Assembly (NCBI GenBank): GCA_965226045.1
Contig: CBDDBU010000024.1
Span: forward strand, 124,001 to 188,000
Direction of reading: 5' to 3'
DNA: 64,000 nucleotides
From: CBDDBU01 sp965226045
Lineage (GTDB): Bacteria > Pseudomonadota > Alphaproteobacteria > VGEJ01
The position numbers and the translations under genes were made by a program. How positions within the stretch are numbered: the first letter of the stretch is position 1; every line of letters begins with the position of its first letter. Of this stretch, positions 35,084 through 43,598 are shown piece after piece. Below the pieces are notes generated by a model. It saw only the letters and a program-made list of their open reading frames with translations, was not told where the DNA came from and ran no database searches.

Positions 35084-36062
35084 CCGCCGGCTGAGCGTGC
35101 GGCGGGAGAGCTGGCCGCTCAGAGGCACGTTCACGATCTCGCGCGGGGCTAAGACCACCGCCGACGTAGTGGTCGTTGAGATCGCCGAAGGTGACGCAGT
35201 CGGCCGCAGCGAATGTGTCCCCTATCCTCGCTATGGCGAGAGCCCCGACGGCGTCGTCGAGCTTATCGAGGGCGTGCGGCACGAGGTCGAATCGGGCATG
35301 ACCGGCGCGGCGCTCCAAGCCGTCTTGAACGCCGGTGCGGCGCGCAATGCGCTCGACTGCGCGCTGTGGGACCTGGCCGCCAAGAAAACGGGGCGCTCGG
35401 TTTGGCAACTTGCCGGCCTGCTGCCGCCGCGGACGCTGACCACGGCGTACACGTTGTCGATGGACAGTCCGACAGCTATGGGCGCGGCGGCTCGTGCCGT
35501 GGCCACACGCCCGCTCCTCAAGCTCAAGTTGGGCGGGGCGGGCGACCTCGACCGGATTCGCGCTGTCCGCGAAAACGCCCCGGCGGCCCGGTTGATTGTC
35601 GACGCCAACGAAGGTTGGAGCCCGGCGGCGCTGGTCGGGCTCGCCCCGGCACTGGCCGAGGCGCGAGTCGAACTGGTCGAACAACCCTTACCAGCGTCTG
35701 ATGACGGGGCGCTCGCGTCCATGGACCTGCCCATCCCCATCTGCGCCGATGAGTCGTGTCATGATCGAGCGACCCTCGACGGGCTCGCCACGCGCTACGA
35801 CTACGTCAATATCAAGCTCGACAAGACCGGCGGCTTGACCGAGGCGCTGGCGATGGCGAGTGCGGCCGAGGCGGCGGGTCTTGGCATCATGGTGGGCTGT
35901 ATGATCGGTACCTCGCTCGCGATGGCGCCGGCGGCGCTGGTGGGCTTACGCGCGGCCTTCGTGGACCTCGACGGACCCTTGCTGTTGGCGGCGGATCGGG
36001 TTCCCGCGATCACCTACGACGGGAGCCAGATGGCCGTGGTGGCACCGGCTCTGTGGGGTTGA
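35067..36062 (+). CDS. dgcA: Enolase-superfamily epimerase, DgcA-type N-acetyl-D-glutamate racemase
   Basis: A protein of about 331 residues in the dipeptide-epimerase branch of the enolase superfamily. It shows WPLRGTFTISRGAKTTADVV at the start, the catalytic lysine pair in LLKLKLGG, metal ligands in VDANEGW, VELVEQPL and CADESCH, and the second-base lysine in NIKLDKTGGLTEAL. On its own it would be called an L-Ala-D/L-Glu epimerase; with dgcN directly upstream, the N-acetyl-glutamate racemase role is more likely. Start is uncertain: TTG 35067 (overlapping dgcN) or GTG 35097. Confidence 0.8.
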   Translation: MTISSSRRLSVRRESWPLRGTFTISRGAKTTADVVVVEIAEGDAVGRSECVPYPRYGESPDGVVELIEGVRHEVESGMTGAALQAVLNAGAARNALDCALWDLAAKKTGRSVWQLAGLLPPRTLTTAYTLSMDSPTAMGAAARAVATRPLLKLKLGGAGDLDRIRAVRENAPAARLIVDANEGWSPAALVGLAPALAEARVELVEQPLPASDDGALASMDLPIPICADESCHDRATLDGLATRYDYVNIKLDKTGGLTEALAMASAAEAAGLGIMVGCMIGTSLAMAPAALVGLRAAFVDLDGPLLLAADRVPAITYDGSQMAVVAPALWG

Positions 36063-36068
36063 TCGGGC

Positions 36069-37319
36069 GTGGCGGTGAAGGGGACCCGCATTAGATTCCT
36101 CGATGAGTTCGAGGTCCGCGGTCGGCGCGTGCTGGTGCGCGTCGATCTCAACGTGCCGATGCGCGATGGCCGGGTCGGCGACGCCACGCGGCTGGAGCGA
36201 ATCCTGCCGACGGTTGAAGATCTCGCCGCTCGGGGCGCGCGGATTGTTCTGCTCTCGCATTTCGGACGGCCGAAGGGAAGGCGCGATCCGGCCCTCTCGC
36301 TACGACCCATCGCCGACGCTCTCGCGGGGTTCCTCAACGGGCGTTCCGTCGCCTTCGCCGAGGACTGTGTCGGCGCGACGGCCGAAAGTGCGGTTGCCCA
36401 ACTCACCGATGGCGATGTGGTGCTACTCGAGAATCTGCGCTTCCACGCCGGCGAGGAGGCCAACGACGGATCGTTCGCCGACGCCTTGGCGCGGCTCGGC
36501 GATCTCTACGTCGACGACGCTTTTTCGTGCGCCCACCGGGCCCACGCCTCGGTCGAAGCCTTGGCCCGCCGCCTTCCCGCGGCAGCCGGCCTGGCCATGC
36601 AGGCTGAGCTTGAGGCGCTCCATCGCGCGCTGGACGAGCCCCAGCGCCCGGTCATGGCGATCATCGGTGGCGCCAAGGTTTCGACCAAACTCGCGGTGCT
36701 CGAGCATCTGTGCACCAAGGTTGACGCGATGGCGATCGGCGGGGGCATGGCCAACACCTTCCTGTTGGCGCGCGGCCACGACGTTGGTCGCAGCCTGTGT
36801 GAGCCGGACCTGGTCGCGACGGCCCGTGGGATCGACGCCAGCGCGGCCAAGGCTGGTTGCCAACTAATTCTGCCGTTCGATGTGGTGACCGCAGCTGAAC
36901 TCGCGCCTGGAGCGCAGGCGCTCACGGTGGCTAGCGGCGAGGTCGACGCCGCGTACATGATCCTCGACATCGGCCCGGAGTCGGCGGCCGCGCTCGCGAC
37001 CGAGCTCAAGTCATACCGCACATTGGTCTGGAATGGACCGCTGGGCTGCTTCGAAACGCCGCCCTTCGACGGCGCCACCAACACGGTGGCGGCCGCGGCT
37101 GCGGAGCTGACCCGTGCTGGCGCGCTGCTAAGCGTCGCCGGTGGGGGCGATACGCTCGCCGCCCTCTATCATGCGGGGGCGGCCGCCGACTTCACCTACC
37201 TGTCGACCGCGGGCGGCGCGTTTCTCGAGTGGATCGAGGGTAGGGCACTGCCCGGCGTCGAGGCGCTGGCCGGCGCCGACCCTTGTCACCCCGGGCTTGA
37301 CAATATGGTTCTACGATAG
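36069..37319 (+). CDS. pgk: Phosphoglycerate kinase
   Basis: A 416-residue glycolytic kinase with GRRVLVRVDLNVPMRDGRVG, the substrate-binding LLSHFGRPKGRRDP, LLENLRFHAGEE, DDAFSCAHRAHASVEALA, IIGGAKVSTKLAVLEHL, IGGGMANTFLLARG and the nucleotide-binding SVAGGGDTLAAL near the end. The GTG start at 36069 lies four bases after dgcA. It ends overlapping, by nine bases, the frame of the convergent pseudogene. Confidence 0.97.
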   Translation: MAVKGTRIRFLDEFEVRGRRVLVRVDLNVPMRDGRVGDATRLERILPTVEDLAARGARIVLLSHFGRPKGRRDPALSLRPIADALAGFLNGRSVAFAEDCVGATAESAVAQLTDGDVVLLENLRFHAGEEANDGSFADALARLGDLYVDDAFSCAHRAHASVEALARRLPAAAGLAMQAELEALHRALDEPQRPVMAIIGGAKVSTKLAVLEHLCTKVDAMAIGGGMANTFLLARGHDVGRSLCEPDLVATARGIDASAAKAGCQLILPFDVVTAAELAPGAQALTVASGEVDAAYMILDIGPESAAALATELKSYRTLVWNGPLGCFETPPFDGATNTVAAAAAELTRAGALLSVAGGGDTLAALYHAGAAADFTYLSTAGGAFLEWIEGRALPGVEALAGADPCHPGLDNMVLR

Positions 37320-38397
37320 GTGTCGGGGCGGGCCGCTCATGACCGAGTCGTCGATTCCGGCGATGGTCAGTGTTTTCCTGAGCGCCTCGATCCGCGCGGC
37401 TCGCTGCGCGCTATCTTCGGCGCCGGCGAGGTATTGCGGCAGGAAATCCGGCTTGAGGAGGTAGCGGCCGGCAATCTGCCTCGCCATGTCGGCATTGTGC
37501 CCGGGCGTGAAGATATGCTTGGCGCACAGTTCGAGCAGACGGATGGCCTGGTCGAGGGTTCTGCCGCCCTCGCGGTCGATCCGGCCGAAGAACTTGGCTT
37601 GTTTTATTTAGCTCTCCTGGAGGCGCTCAAGATTGGTCTGAAAGCGTGCCCTCTTGTGCTCGCCGAGCGAGGACGCGGCCAGGGCACGGTGCAGGTCCGC
37701 GAGCGCCCCAAGTCGGGCGACATCGGTGCCGAACTCAGCGAATAGCTTCGTGCCGAACTCGCCGTCGTCCATGATGAAACCGACGTAGTTCCCGATTAGC
37801 GTGCGATTTGTGGTGCCAACCACGTTGTCGCCGATCTCGATCAGAATGTTGATTTATTCCGACTTCTCCGGCGCCGCGCGCACCTGCTCGCCGAGCCTTT
37901 CGAGGCTGAGGGTACGGCTCACGCGCTGTTCGACGAGTTGAATAGCGCGGGCGCCGCCCAGCACATGCTTCACCCGATGTAGATTCTCGAAGACATCTCT
38001 GATCGCGCGTAGCTCGTCCATTAACCTAGTTGACGCCAGCGGCGTCCAGGCTGACAGGATGCCGTACAGGTTCGAGATCAGCGCGGCCTTGACGGCCGGC
38101 CATTCGGCCTTGGACAGAAACTCGTTGAGCTCGCCGACGATCGGCTTGACGTCGCTCTCGGGCGGCGCCACGTAGGTGCCGCCGTGCAGATCGATAATCT
38201 CGTAGAGGCGGTCCAGAAGGCGCTTGTAGCCTCGGAGCACGCTGTCGAGGACAGCCTTGCTACGCAGCACCTCGGCGATCAGCACGTCAAGGTACTTGAT
38301 CTGATCGACTTCCAAATCTTCGTTGAAAAGCTTGACCACCCGCCCGAGCTAAGTCTGCGATGTATCGGGGTTTAGAGATACGGTCCGAGTGTTTCAT
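37311..38397 (-). pseudogene. Unrecognised protein, interrupted by two in-frame TAA codons and a frameshift
   Basis: On the minus strand one frame of 342 codons (38339 to 37311) is broken only by TAA near 37854-37856 (KSE-stop-INILIEIGDNVVG) and by TAA near 37608-37610 (LQES-stop-IKQAKFFGRID). The true start seems to be ATG 38397, which has GGAGG seven bases upstream. It reads MKHSDRISKPRYIADLARA and then needs a one-base shift at a G-rich run near 38340 to join VVKLFNEDLEVDQIKYLDV. The complete product would be about 360 residues, soluble and helical. I do not recognise the family. The uninterrupted coding character on both sides of each stop argues for recent decay. Confidence 0.65.
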
Positions 38398-38452
38398 CAG
38401 GGAACCTCCACCCAGACTCCCTCTCTCACACATTCCTTGTCATAATCCCCAT

Positions 38453-38545
38453 ATGAGAAGACTGACCGCCACACTCTGCCTGACCCTTGTTGTCCTTCTG
38501 GGAAGTGCGGGGGTGGATTGTATTAGTTTATTTTCCCTGCATTAA
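38453..38545 (+). pseudogene. Signal-peptide fragment, possibly of a Sel1-repeat protein
   Basis: Thirty codons: MRRLTATLCLTLVVLLGSAG followed by an unrelated ending and stop. The start looks like the signal peptide of secreted Sel1-repeat proteins, cut off at the edge of the AT-rich island. It is too short to be functional. The family link rests on my recollection of similar leaders and is weak. Confidence 0.35.
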
Positions 38546-38987
38546 ACATTCCTATGGGCTCATCCGTCTACGAAGTTGGCAATGTCAGATAATGATTGAC
38601 CTAAAACGAAACTTAAAAAAGGAACTACTTCCTGACAATGGAATTCGGTTCCGAAAATCTTCCATCTATACGCCTCACCAGACTGACGATTGTCAAATAA
38701 TCAGGAGAAACTTCTCCGACTTTCTGACTTGTCAAAAATGCTTCTATCTCGATCGGGTGAAGGGTTTCGACTCCCCTGGCACGCCAGGTTGGATCCTCAA
38801 CGAAACCACTGATCTACTTCTAAAGAAGGAATTTTACGTATGTCGCGACGCGAAACTTCCCCATCGTTTGTTCAAGGAAAATGGATTAGATCACCTCGTT
38901 CCATTTCGGCACCCAGATATGGGCAAATGGCGGGATGCCCTTCGTCATGGATTGATGTCTAGATTTGAAAATTCGAACATTATTCCT

Positions 38988-39028
38988 TGCCTATCCGGTT
39001 ATCACCCACACCCACTATATGTAGTGTG
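38988..39028 (+). repeat. Left terminal inverted repeat of the 739-bp element
   Basis: 41 bases identical to the reverse complement of 39682-39722. Confidence 0.95.
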
Positions 39029-39254
39029 CACCCATTTTCCTGAGTAAAGCTCGGTGCAGGTCGAAGCGGAGATATCTCCGGCGATGCCGAGCAGGGACTC
39101 GGACGGCATTGTAGCGGCTTTTAGGCGACACTTTAGCGTGGTGGAAATCCTAATCATTGAGTCGGATTTACGCCACGTTGCATAAAGGACCGTCACTTCA
39201 TTGAAATTTATCTGAAATCGGAGGTGAACGACACCGATGGAATATTCCAGGAAA

Positions 39255-39563
39255 TCAGAGCTTCATTGAATTGTAGGATTCGAGTGCCGGATTATTCACA
39301 AATAGCTCTGTGAACTGGTTTTCAAGTTCGCTCAATACGTCATATGGAGTAAACGGATTGAGGATCACGTTCTTGCGTGTCGCTTCGTCTTCGCTGCGAC
39401 TCAAAACGCGCAGGAGAATAACAGGCGCGGACGGGTTCTTCGCAACGATTCGTGCCAGCGCGTCGCTTTCTTCGACTAGTGCCGTCAATCGCTCAGACGA
39501 TGTCGTTTCATCAGCAGCTTCCCGTCTGGCCGTGGGTTTCTTCGTTTTCCCCTTGGTCGCCAC
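39255..39563 (-). CDS. LRV-like (leucine-rich repeat variant) small protein inside the element
   Basis: A 102-residue ORF with a Lys-rich start (MATKGKTKKPTARREAA) and repeats resembling the leucine-rich variant type: ALARIVAKNPSAPVILLRVL and KNVILNPFTPYDVLSELENQ, ending NNPALESYNSMKL. Proteins with this repeat are usually longer, so it may be truncated at its C-terminus. It is the only passenger of the 739-bp element. Function is unknown; it may be a binding protein or simply captured DNA. Confidence 0.5.
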   Translation of the reverse strand: MATKGKTKKPTARREAADETTSSERLTALVEESDALARIVAKNPSAPVILLRVLSRSEDEATRKNVILNPFTPYDVLSELENQFTELFVNNPALESYNSMKL

Positions 39564-39681
39564 CGTTCCGTCCCCCGATGTTAAGTACGTGACGTGAATT
39601 AAACTCCGGTTCGGTTTTCAGAACAATCAAGAATTAGCCGGATCGCCTCCTCAATGCGCCTGCCCTTGCCTGCAGTCCTGA

Positions 39682-39722
39682 CACACTACATATAGTGGGT
39701 GTGGGTGATAACCGGATAGGCA
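39682..39722 (-). repeat. Right terminal inverted repeat of the 739-bp element
   Basis: 41 bases identical to the reverse complement of 38988-39028. Confidence 0.95.
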
Positions 39723-40158
39723 CGCATTATTCTTGCAGGTGGAGTTGATGATATCTGGCAGGATACCACGGACGATAGACTGGTCGTTGTTGACTATAAA
39801 TCTCAGGAAACTGCCTATTTCCTTGATACCTGCAAGGGGGACAGGGGTGCAGAAGGGTTTTTGGAAAAATGAATTTCAGTGAAACTTTTATACCCTATAT
39901 CTGGAGTTCGGATTGGGTTCCCGGAAAGGTCTCAGAGATGACTGATCTGATAAATAGACCTGAAGTTCCAGAAGGACATACAAGTTGCAGAAATTGCGTA
40001 TACGCAAAACAGAGGGCGGCCTTTGAAACTAGTGTCTGACCCCGTACAACTCTTAGAAGCACAGAAAAGTACCCGTGAATGTGTCCTTAGAAAATACAAA
40101 GGGCGTTGAGCAGAACTCCACCCAAAAGCCAATTATACCGCCTACAATCAACGACGTA

Positions 40159-40182
40159 GACTCGACGACACCTCTTCGAGTC
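40159..40182. repeat. Small inverted repeat upstream of the recombinase
   Basis: GACTCGA (40159-40165) and TCGAGTC (40176-40182) with a 10-base spacer, 45 bases before the recombinase ATG. It could be a recombination or binding site, but is short enough to be chance. Confidence 0.3.
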
Positions 40183-40226
40183 CCTATATGTTAGTAATAA
40201 CCCATAAAAAATAGATGAGGTGCAAC

Positions 40227-40841
40227 ATGATAACGAAAGTTGCGTTGTATTGTCGTGTCTCGACCTCCGCAAAAGACCAGACCAGAGAGGACCAGTTACG
40301 GGAACTGAACTTTTACCGCGACCGTATGGGATATGAGGTCGTGAAGGTCTATGGGGATGAGGTCTCTGGTGAGAAATCCAGAGAGTCTCGTCCCGAATAG
40401 TCTGAACTTTGCACCGATGCGTTCCTCAAAAAGTTCGATATCGTCATCGGATGGGATGTTTCACGGTTCGGGAGGTCGATGAAGGAGTTCCTGCATTTCC
40501 TATCAGATATGGACGAGAAGGGTATCGGTGTCATTGCGGTGAAGAACGGGTTGGACACCAGTTCGAGTTCCGGACGGATGATGATGAAACTCATCGGTGT
40601 CCTCGAGGAATGGAACCGTGAGATGTTGATTGGGAGGGCGAATGCGGGACTCGCACGAACCGTTGCGAATGGAACCAAGTTAGGACGGAAGTCTGTCCTG
40701 ACACCTTCCATCAAGAGGAAGGTCCTCGACGCAAAGAGGAACGGTGCGGCCATTCGCAAGATTGCGGATGAGGTCGGTATCAATCGTGGTGCAGTGCAGA
40801 GGTTCCTACAGGTTGCGGAAGTGACACAAAAACGTCCCTGA
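40227..40841 (+). pseudogene. Small serine recombinase (resolvase/invertase) with in-frame amber codon
   Basis: The frame encodes a Pin/Tn3-type recombinase: catalytic serine in LYCRVSTSAKDQTREDQL, then IGWDVSRFGRSMKEFLHFLS, LIGVLEEWNREMLIGRANAG and a C-terminal helix-turn-helix (IRKIADEVGINRGAVQRFLQ). A TAG at 40398-40400 interrupts it between SRPE and SELCTDAF, without a frame change. Unless suppressed, only 57 residues are made. Base composition matches the AT-richer island, not the chromosome. It may be the remnant of the enzyme that brought the island in. Confidence 0.8.
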
Positions 40842-40953
40842 AAATCCCAAACTTTACCACTGAAAACACACGATAATTGTCCCCCTTCTACGCTGACACA
40901 AACTCGGTCGATTTCGTGTCACACCAAAATCCCCCAACAAGTGGAATCCAAAG

Positions 40954-41053
40954 ATGGTTCAGGAAACCCTAACCAACAGGGAATTCCAATGGACGGGTCT
41001 GACCTACGATGACCTGTGCAAAGTCGTGAATGACACCTATCGGGGAAATCCCG
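40954..41053 (+). pseudogene. 5' ORF fragment cut off by the IS21 element
   Basis: ATG 40954 opens a frame reading VQETLTNREFQWTGLTYDDL then CKVVNDTYRGNP, running straight into the left end of the IS21 element at 41054. The protein family was not recognised. The rest of the gene is not found on the other side of the IS, so it was deleted or lies elsewhere. Confidence 0.45.
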
Positions 41054-41168
41054 TGTGGAACGGCGTGCAAAGTTGACCCCTGTTGAGGGGTGATCGGCGT
41101 CCAAATTTGACCCCCTGAGCCTGGCTAGTCCAAGTCACCTCGTTTTTGGGCGGACGAGGTGGTGGGGG

Positions 41169-42680
41169 ATGTTGGTCGTGGAGACGATAGCGCGGATCCG
41201 GCGGGAGTATTTCGTCAAGGGGAAGCCGATCAAGGAGATCGTGCGGGACGTGAAGGTCTCGCGCAACACGGTGCGCAAGGTGATCCGTTCGCAGGCGACG
41301 GCGTTCACCTACGACCGGCGGGTCCAGCCGATGCCGAAGCTGGGGCCGTGGACGGCCGAGCTGGAGCGGATGCTGGAGGCCAACGAGACCAAGTCGAAGC
41401 GGGAGCGGCTGACGCTGCTACGGATCTCCGAAGCCCTCGAGGGTCTGGGCTATGGCGGCGGCTACGACGCGGTGCGGCGCTACGCCAAGGCGTGGCGGTG
41501 GCGCCGTTGGGCATCGACGGCGCAGACCTATGTGCCGTTGGTGTTCTCGCCGGGCGAGGCCTATCAGTTCGACTGGAGCCACGAGTACGTGGTGCTGGCG
41601 GGGGTGACGACCAAGGTCAAGGTCGCGCACGTCCGGCTGTGCCACAGCCGAATGTTCTTCGTCCGCGCTTATCCGCGCGAGAGCCAGGAGATGGTGTTCG
41701 ACGCCCACGACCGGGCATTCCGGCTGTTCCAGGGTGCCTGCCGGCGAGGCATCTACGACAACATGAAGACGGCGGTGCAGACCGTCCTCATCGGCAAGGA
41801 GCGCGCGTTCAACCGGCGCTTCGTGCAGATGTGTGGCCACTACCTGGTCGAACCGACAGCATGCACGCCGGGAGCGGGATGGGAGAAGGGGCAGGTCGAG
41901 AACCAGGTCGGGATCATCCGCGGTCGGTTCTTCACCCCGCGGCTGCGCTTCAAGACCTACGACGAGCTCAACGCCTGGCTCTTGGACCAGTGCGTCGCCT
42001 ACGCCCGGCGTCATCCCCACCCGGTGTTCAAGGACAGGACTGTCTGGCAGGTGTTCGAGGACGAGCGTCCGTCCCTGGTCGGCTATCGCGGGCCGTTCGA
42101 CGGCTTCCACGCGGTCCCGGCGTCGGTGTCGAAGACCTGCCTGGTGCGCTTCGACAGCAACAAGTACAGCGTGGCGGCGCGCGCCGTCGGCCGTCCGGTC
42201 GAGGTCCATGCCTACGCCGATCGCATCGTCATCCGCCAGGACGGCGAGATCGTCGCCGAGCATGCCCGGCGCTTCGGCCGCGACCAGACCGTCTATGACC
42301 CGTGGCACTAGGTGCCCGTGCTGGCGAGGAAGCCCGGTGCGCTTCGTAACGGCGCGCCGTTCAAGGACTGGGCGCTGCCCGGCGCCCTGGGTCGCGTGCG
42401 CGTCCGGCTCGCCGGCCACGACGACGGCGACAGGCAGATGGTCGAGATCCTCACCGCCGTGCTGGCGGATGGGCTGGCGGCGGTGGAGGCCGCCTGTGCC
42501 GAGGCGCTCGCTGGCGGCGTGTGCAGCGCCGACGTCGTGCTCAACATCCTCAATCGTCGGCGCCAGCCGTCCGAGACGGCGCCGATCCCGACGCCCGCGA
42601 ACCTGCGTCTTCGCTTTGAGCCGGTGGCCGATTGCACCCGCTACGACCGCTTGAGGGGGGTCGGCCATGGAGCGCCATGA
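41169..42680 (+). pseudogene. istA: IS21 transposase IstA with in-frame TAG
   Basis: A DDE transposase: N-terminal helix-turn-helix (GKPIKEIVRDVKVSRNTVRK), catalytic aspartates in YQFDWSHEYV and IYDNMKTAV, and glutamate in WEKGQVENQVG. After 380 residues the frame meets TAG at 42309-42311, in YDPWH-stop-VPVLARKPGALRNG where related proteins read WHYLPVLARKPGALRNG. The reading frame then continues for 122 more codons to TGA 42678-42680, overlapping the istB start. The change corresponds to TACCTG becoming TAGGTG. The catalytic core lies upstream of the stop, but the missing C-terminal domain probably inactivates the protein. Confidence 0.88.
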
Positions 42681-43395
42681 GGTCCTGGAGATGATGGCCG
42701 CACTCAAGCTCGCCGGCATGCGCGACGCGTTCGACGAGGTGCTCGCCGACGGCCTCAAGCGCCAGCATCCGATGCAGCGAATCATCGGCGAGCTGTTGAA
42801 GGCCGAGATCGCCGACAAGCAGGCGCGATCCATCAAGTACCAGATGAGTGGCGCCAAGCTGCCGCTGGCCAAGGAGCTGGCCGACTTCGACTTCACCGAC
42901 ACCCCGGTCAACGAGCCGCTGGTCCGCGAGTTGGCGGTCGGCGGCTTCCTGGCCAACCAGCGCAACGCCGTGCTGATCGGCGGCACCGGCACCGGCAAGA
43001 GCCATCTCGCCGTCGCCATCGCGCGGGCCTGCATCCGCGATGGCGCCCGGGGCCGCTTCTTCAACGTCGTCGACCTGGTCAACCGGCTCGAGGCCGAAGC
43101 CCGCGCCGGCCGCCAGGGCCGGCTCGCCGATCAGCTGGCCCGGCGCGACCTCGTCATCCTCGACGAGCTCGGCTACCTGCCCTTCGCCCAAACCGGAGGC
43201 CAGCTGCTGTTCCACCTCGTCAGCCGGCTCTACGAGCGCACCTCGATCATCGTCACCACCAACCTGACCTTCGGCGAATGGCCGTCCGTCTTCGGCGACG
43301 CCAAGATGACCACCGCGCTCCTCGATCGTCTGACGCACCACTGCGAGATCATCGAGACCGGAAACGACTCCTGGCGCTTCAAGAATCGGTCCTAA
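42667..43395 (+). CDS. istB: IS21 helper ATPase IstB
   Basis: A 242-residue AAA+ ATPase that picks target sites for IstA. Walker A is LIGGTGTGKSHLAVAIA, Walker B LVILDELGYLPF and the sensor region SIIVTTNLTFGEWPSVFGD. The gene is intact and of normal length, and its ATG overlaps the end of the istA frame by 14 bases, as is usual in IS21 elements. Confidence 0.95.
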   Translation: MERHEVLEMMAALKLAGMRDAFDEVLADGLKRQHPMQRIIGELLKAEIADKQARSIKYQMSGAKLPLAKELADFDFTDTPVNEPLVRELAVGGFLANQRNAVLIGGTGTGKSHLAVAIARACIRDGARGRFFNVVDLVNRLEAEARAGRQGRLADQLARRDLVILDELGYLPFAQTGGQLLFHLVSRLYERTSIIVTTNLTFGEWPSVFGDAKMTTALLDRLTHHCEIIETGNDSWRFKNRS

Positions 43396-43598
43396 AGGCA
43401 ACCGATCCACCTGCGGCCCGGTCGCCCAGGTGGGCCCACAGGAACCTCCCACACGCGGTCCGCCGCCAGCCGCGTGGTGGGCGCGTCGGCCCGCGCGCGG
43501 GCCCCTCCTATGGACTACCTGTACGACCTCCGCCGTGCATCCCCAAAGGGGTCAACATTGCACGCCGATAGGGGGTCAATGTTCAACGCCGATTGACA

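Larger units (their letters stand above)
38986..39724. mobile_element. 739-bp non-autonomous element with long terminal inverted repeats
   Basis: Perfect 41-bp inverted repeats lie at 38988-39028 and 39682-39722 (outer end TGCCTATCCGGTTATCACCC on the left). They are flanked by an 8-bp direct repeat CATTATTC at 38978-38985 and 39725-39732. Removing the element and one repeat restores the nuclease frame SNIILAGGVDD exactly, which proves insertion. No transposase is encoded; the only sizeable ORF is the LRV-like one. It resembles a MITE-like or cargo-carrying element mobilised in trans. I cannot assign the transposase family. Confidence 0.88.
38592..40039 (+). pseudogene. PD-(D/E)XK nuclease-family gene, split by insertion and further decayed
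   Basis: The 5' part (38592-38985) encodes FLTCQKCFYLDRVKGFDSPG and GLDHLVPFRHPDMGKWRDAL, typical of a small PD-(D/E)XK nuclease family. It is interrupted after NII by a 739-bp element and resumes at 39733 with LAGGVDDIWQDTTDDRLVVV and DYKSQ, the metal-binding D and D-x-K core. After DYKSQ some 30-40 residues seem deleted before ETAYFLDTC. A one-base shift then separates GFLEK from MNFSETFIPYIWSSDWVPGK, and the end has a Cys pair (CRNC) and TGA at 40037-40039. Codon use is clearly AT-richer than the surrounding chromosome, so the gene is probably acquired. Confidence 0.75.
41054..43598 (+). mobile_element. IS21-family insertion sequence
   Basis: A 2545-bp element with istA and istB in the usual order and overlap. 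The ends are imperfect inverted repeats: the left starts TGTGGAACGGCGTGCAAAGT and the right, read inwards, TGTCAATCGGCGTTGAACAT. Each end carries a second internal copy of the CGGCGTNNAANNTTGACCCC site (41061-41080 and 41095-41114; 43548-43567 and 43572-43591), as expected for IstA binding. No matching target duplication flanks it. istA has an amber codon, so this copy is probably not self-mobile. Confidence 0.92.

Noticed and set aside
40141..40200. tRNA-like 3' end (TTCGAGTCC) as an attachment site for the island
   Set aside because: No acceptor or anticodon arm can be folded around it, and no second copy was seen at the other side of the island.
37311..42680. Stop-codon reassignment, because several frames continue through TAG or TAA, some at an expected tyrosine
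   Set aside because: Intact genes in the same window end normally with TAG, TAA or TGA (recQ TAG, pgk TAG, rplU TAA, dgcN TAG), and the interrupted frames also carry ordinary frameshifts, so decay explains them better.
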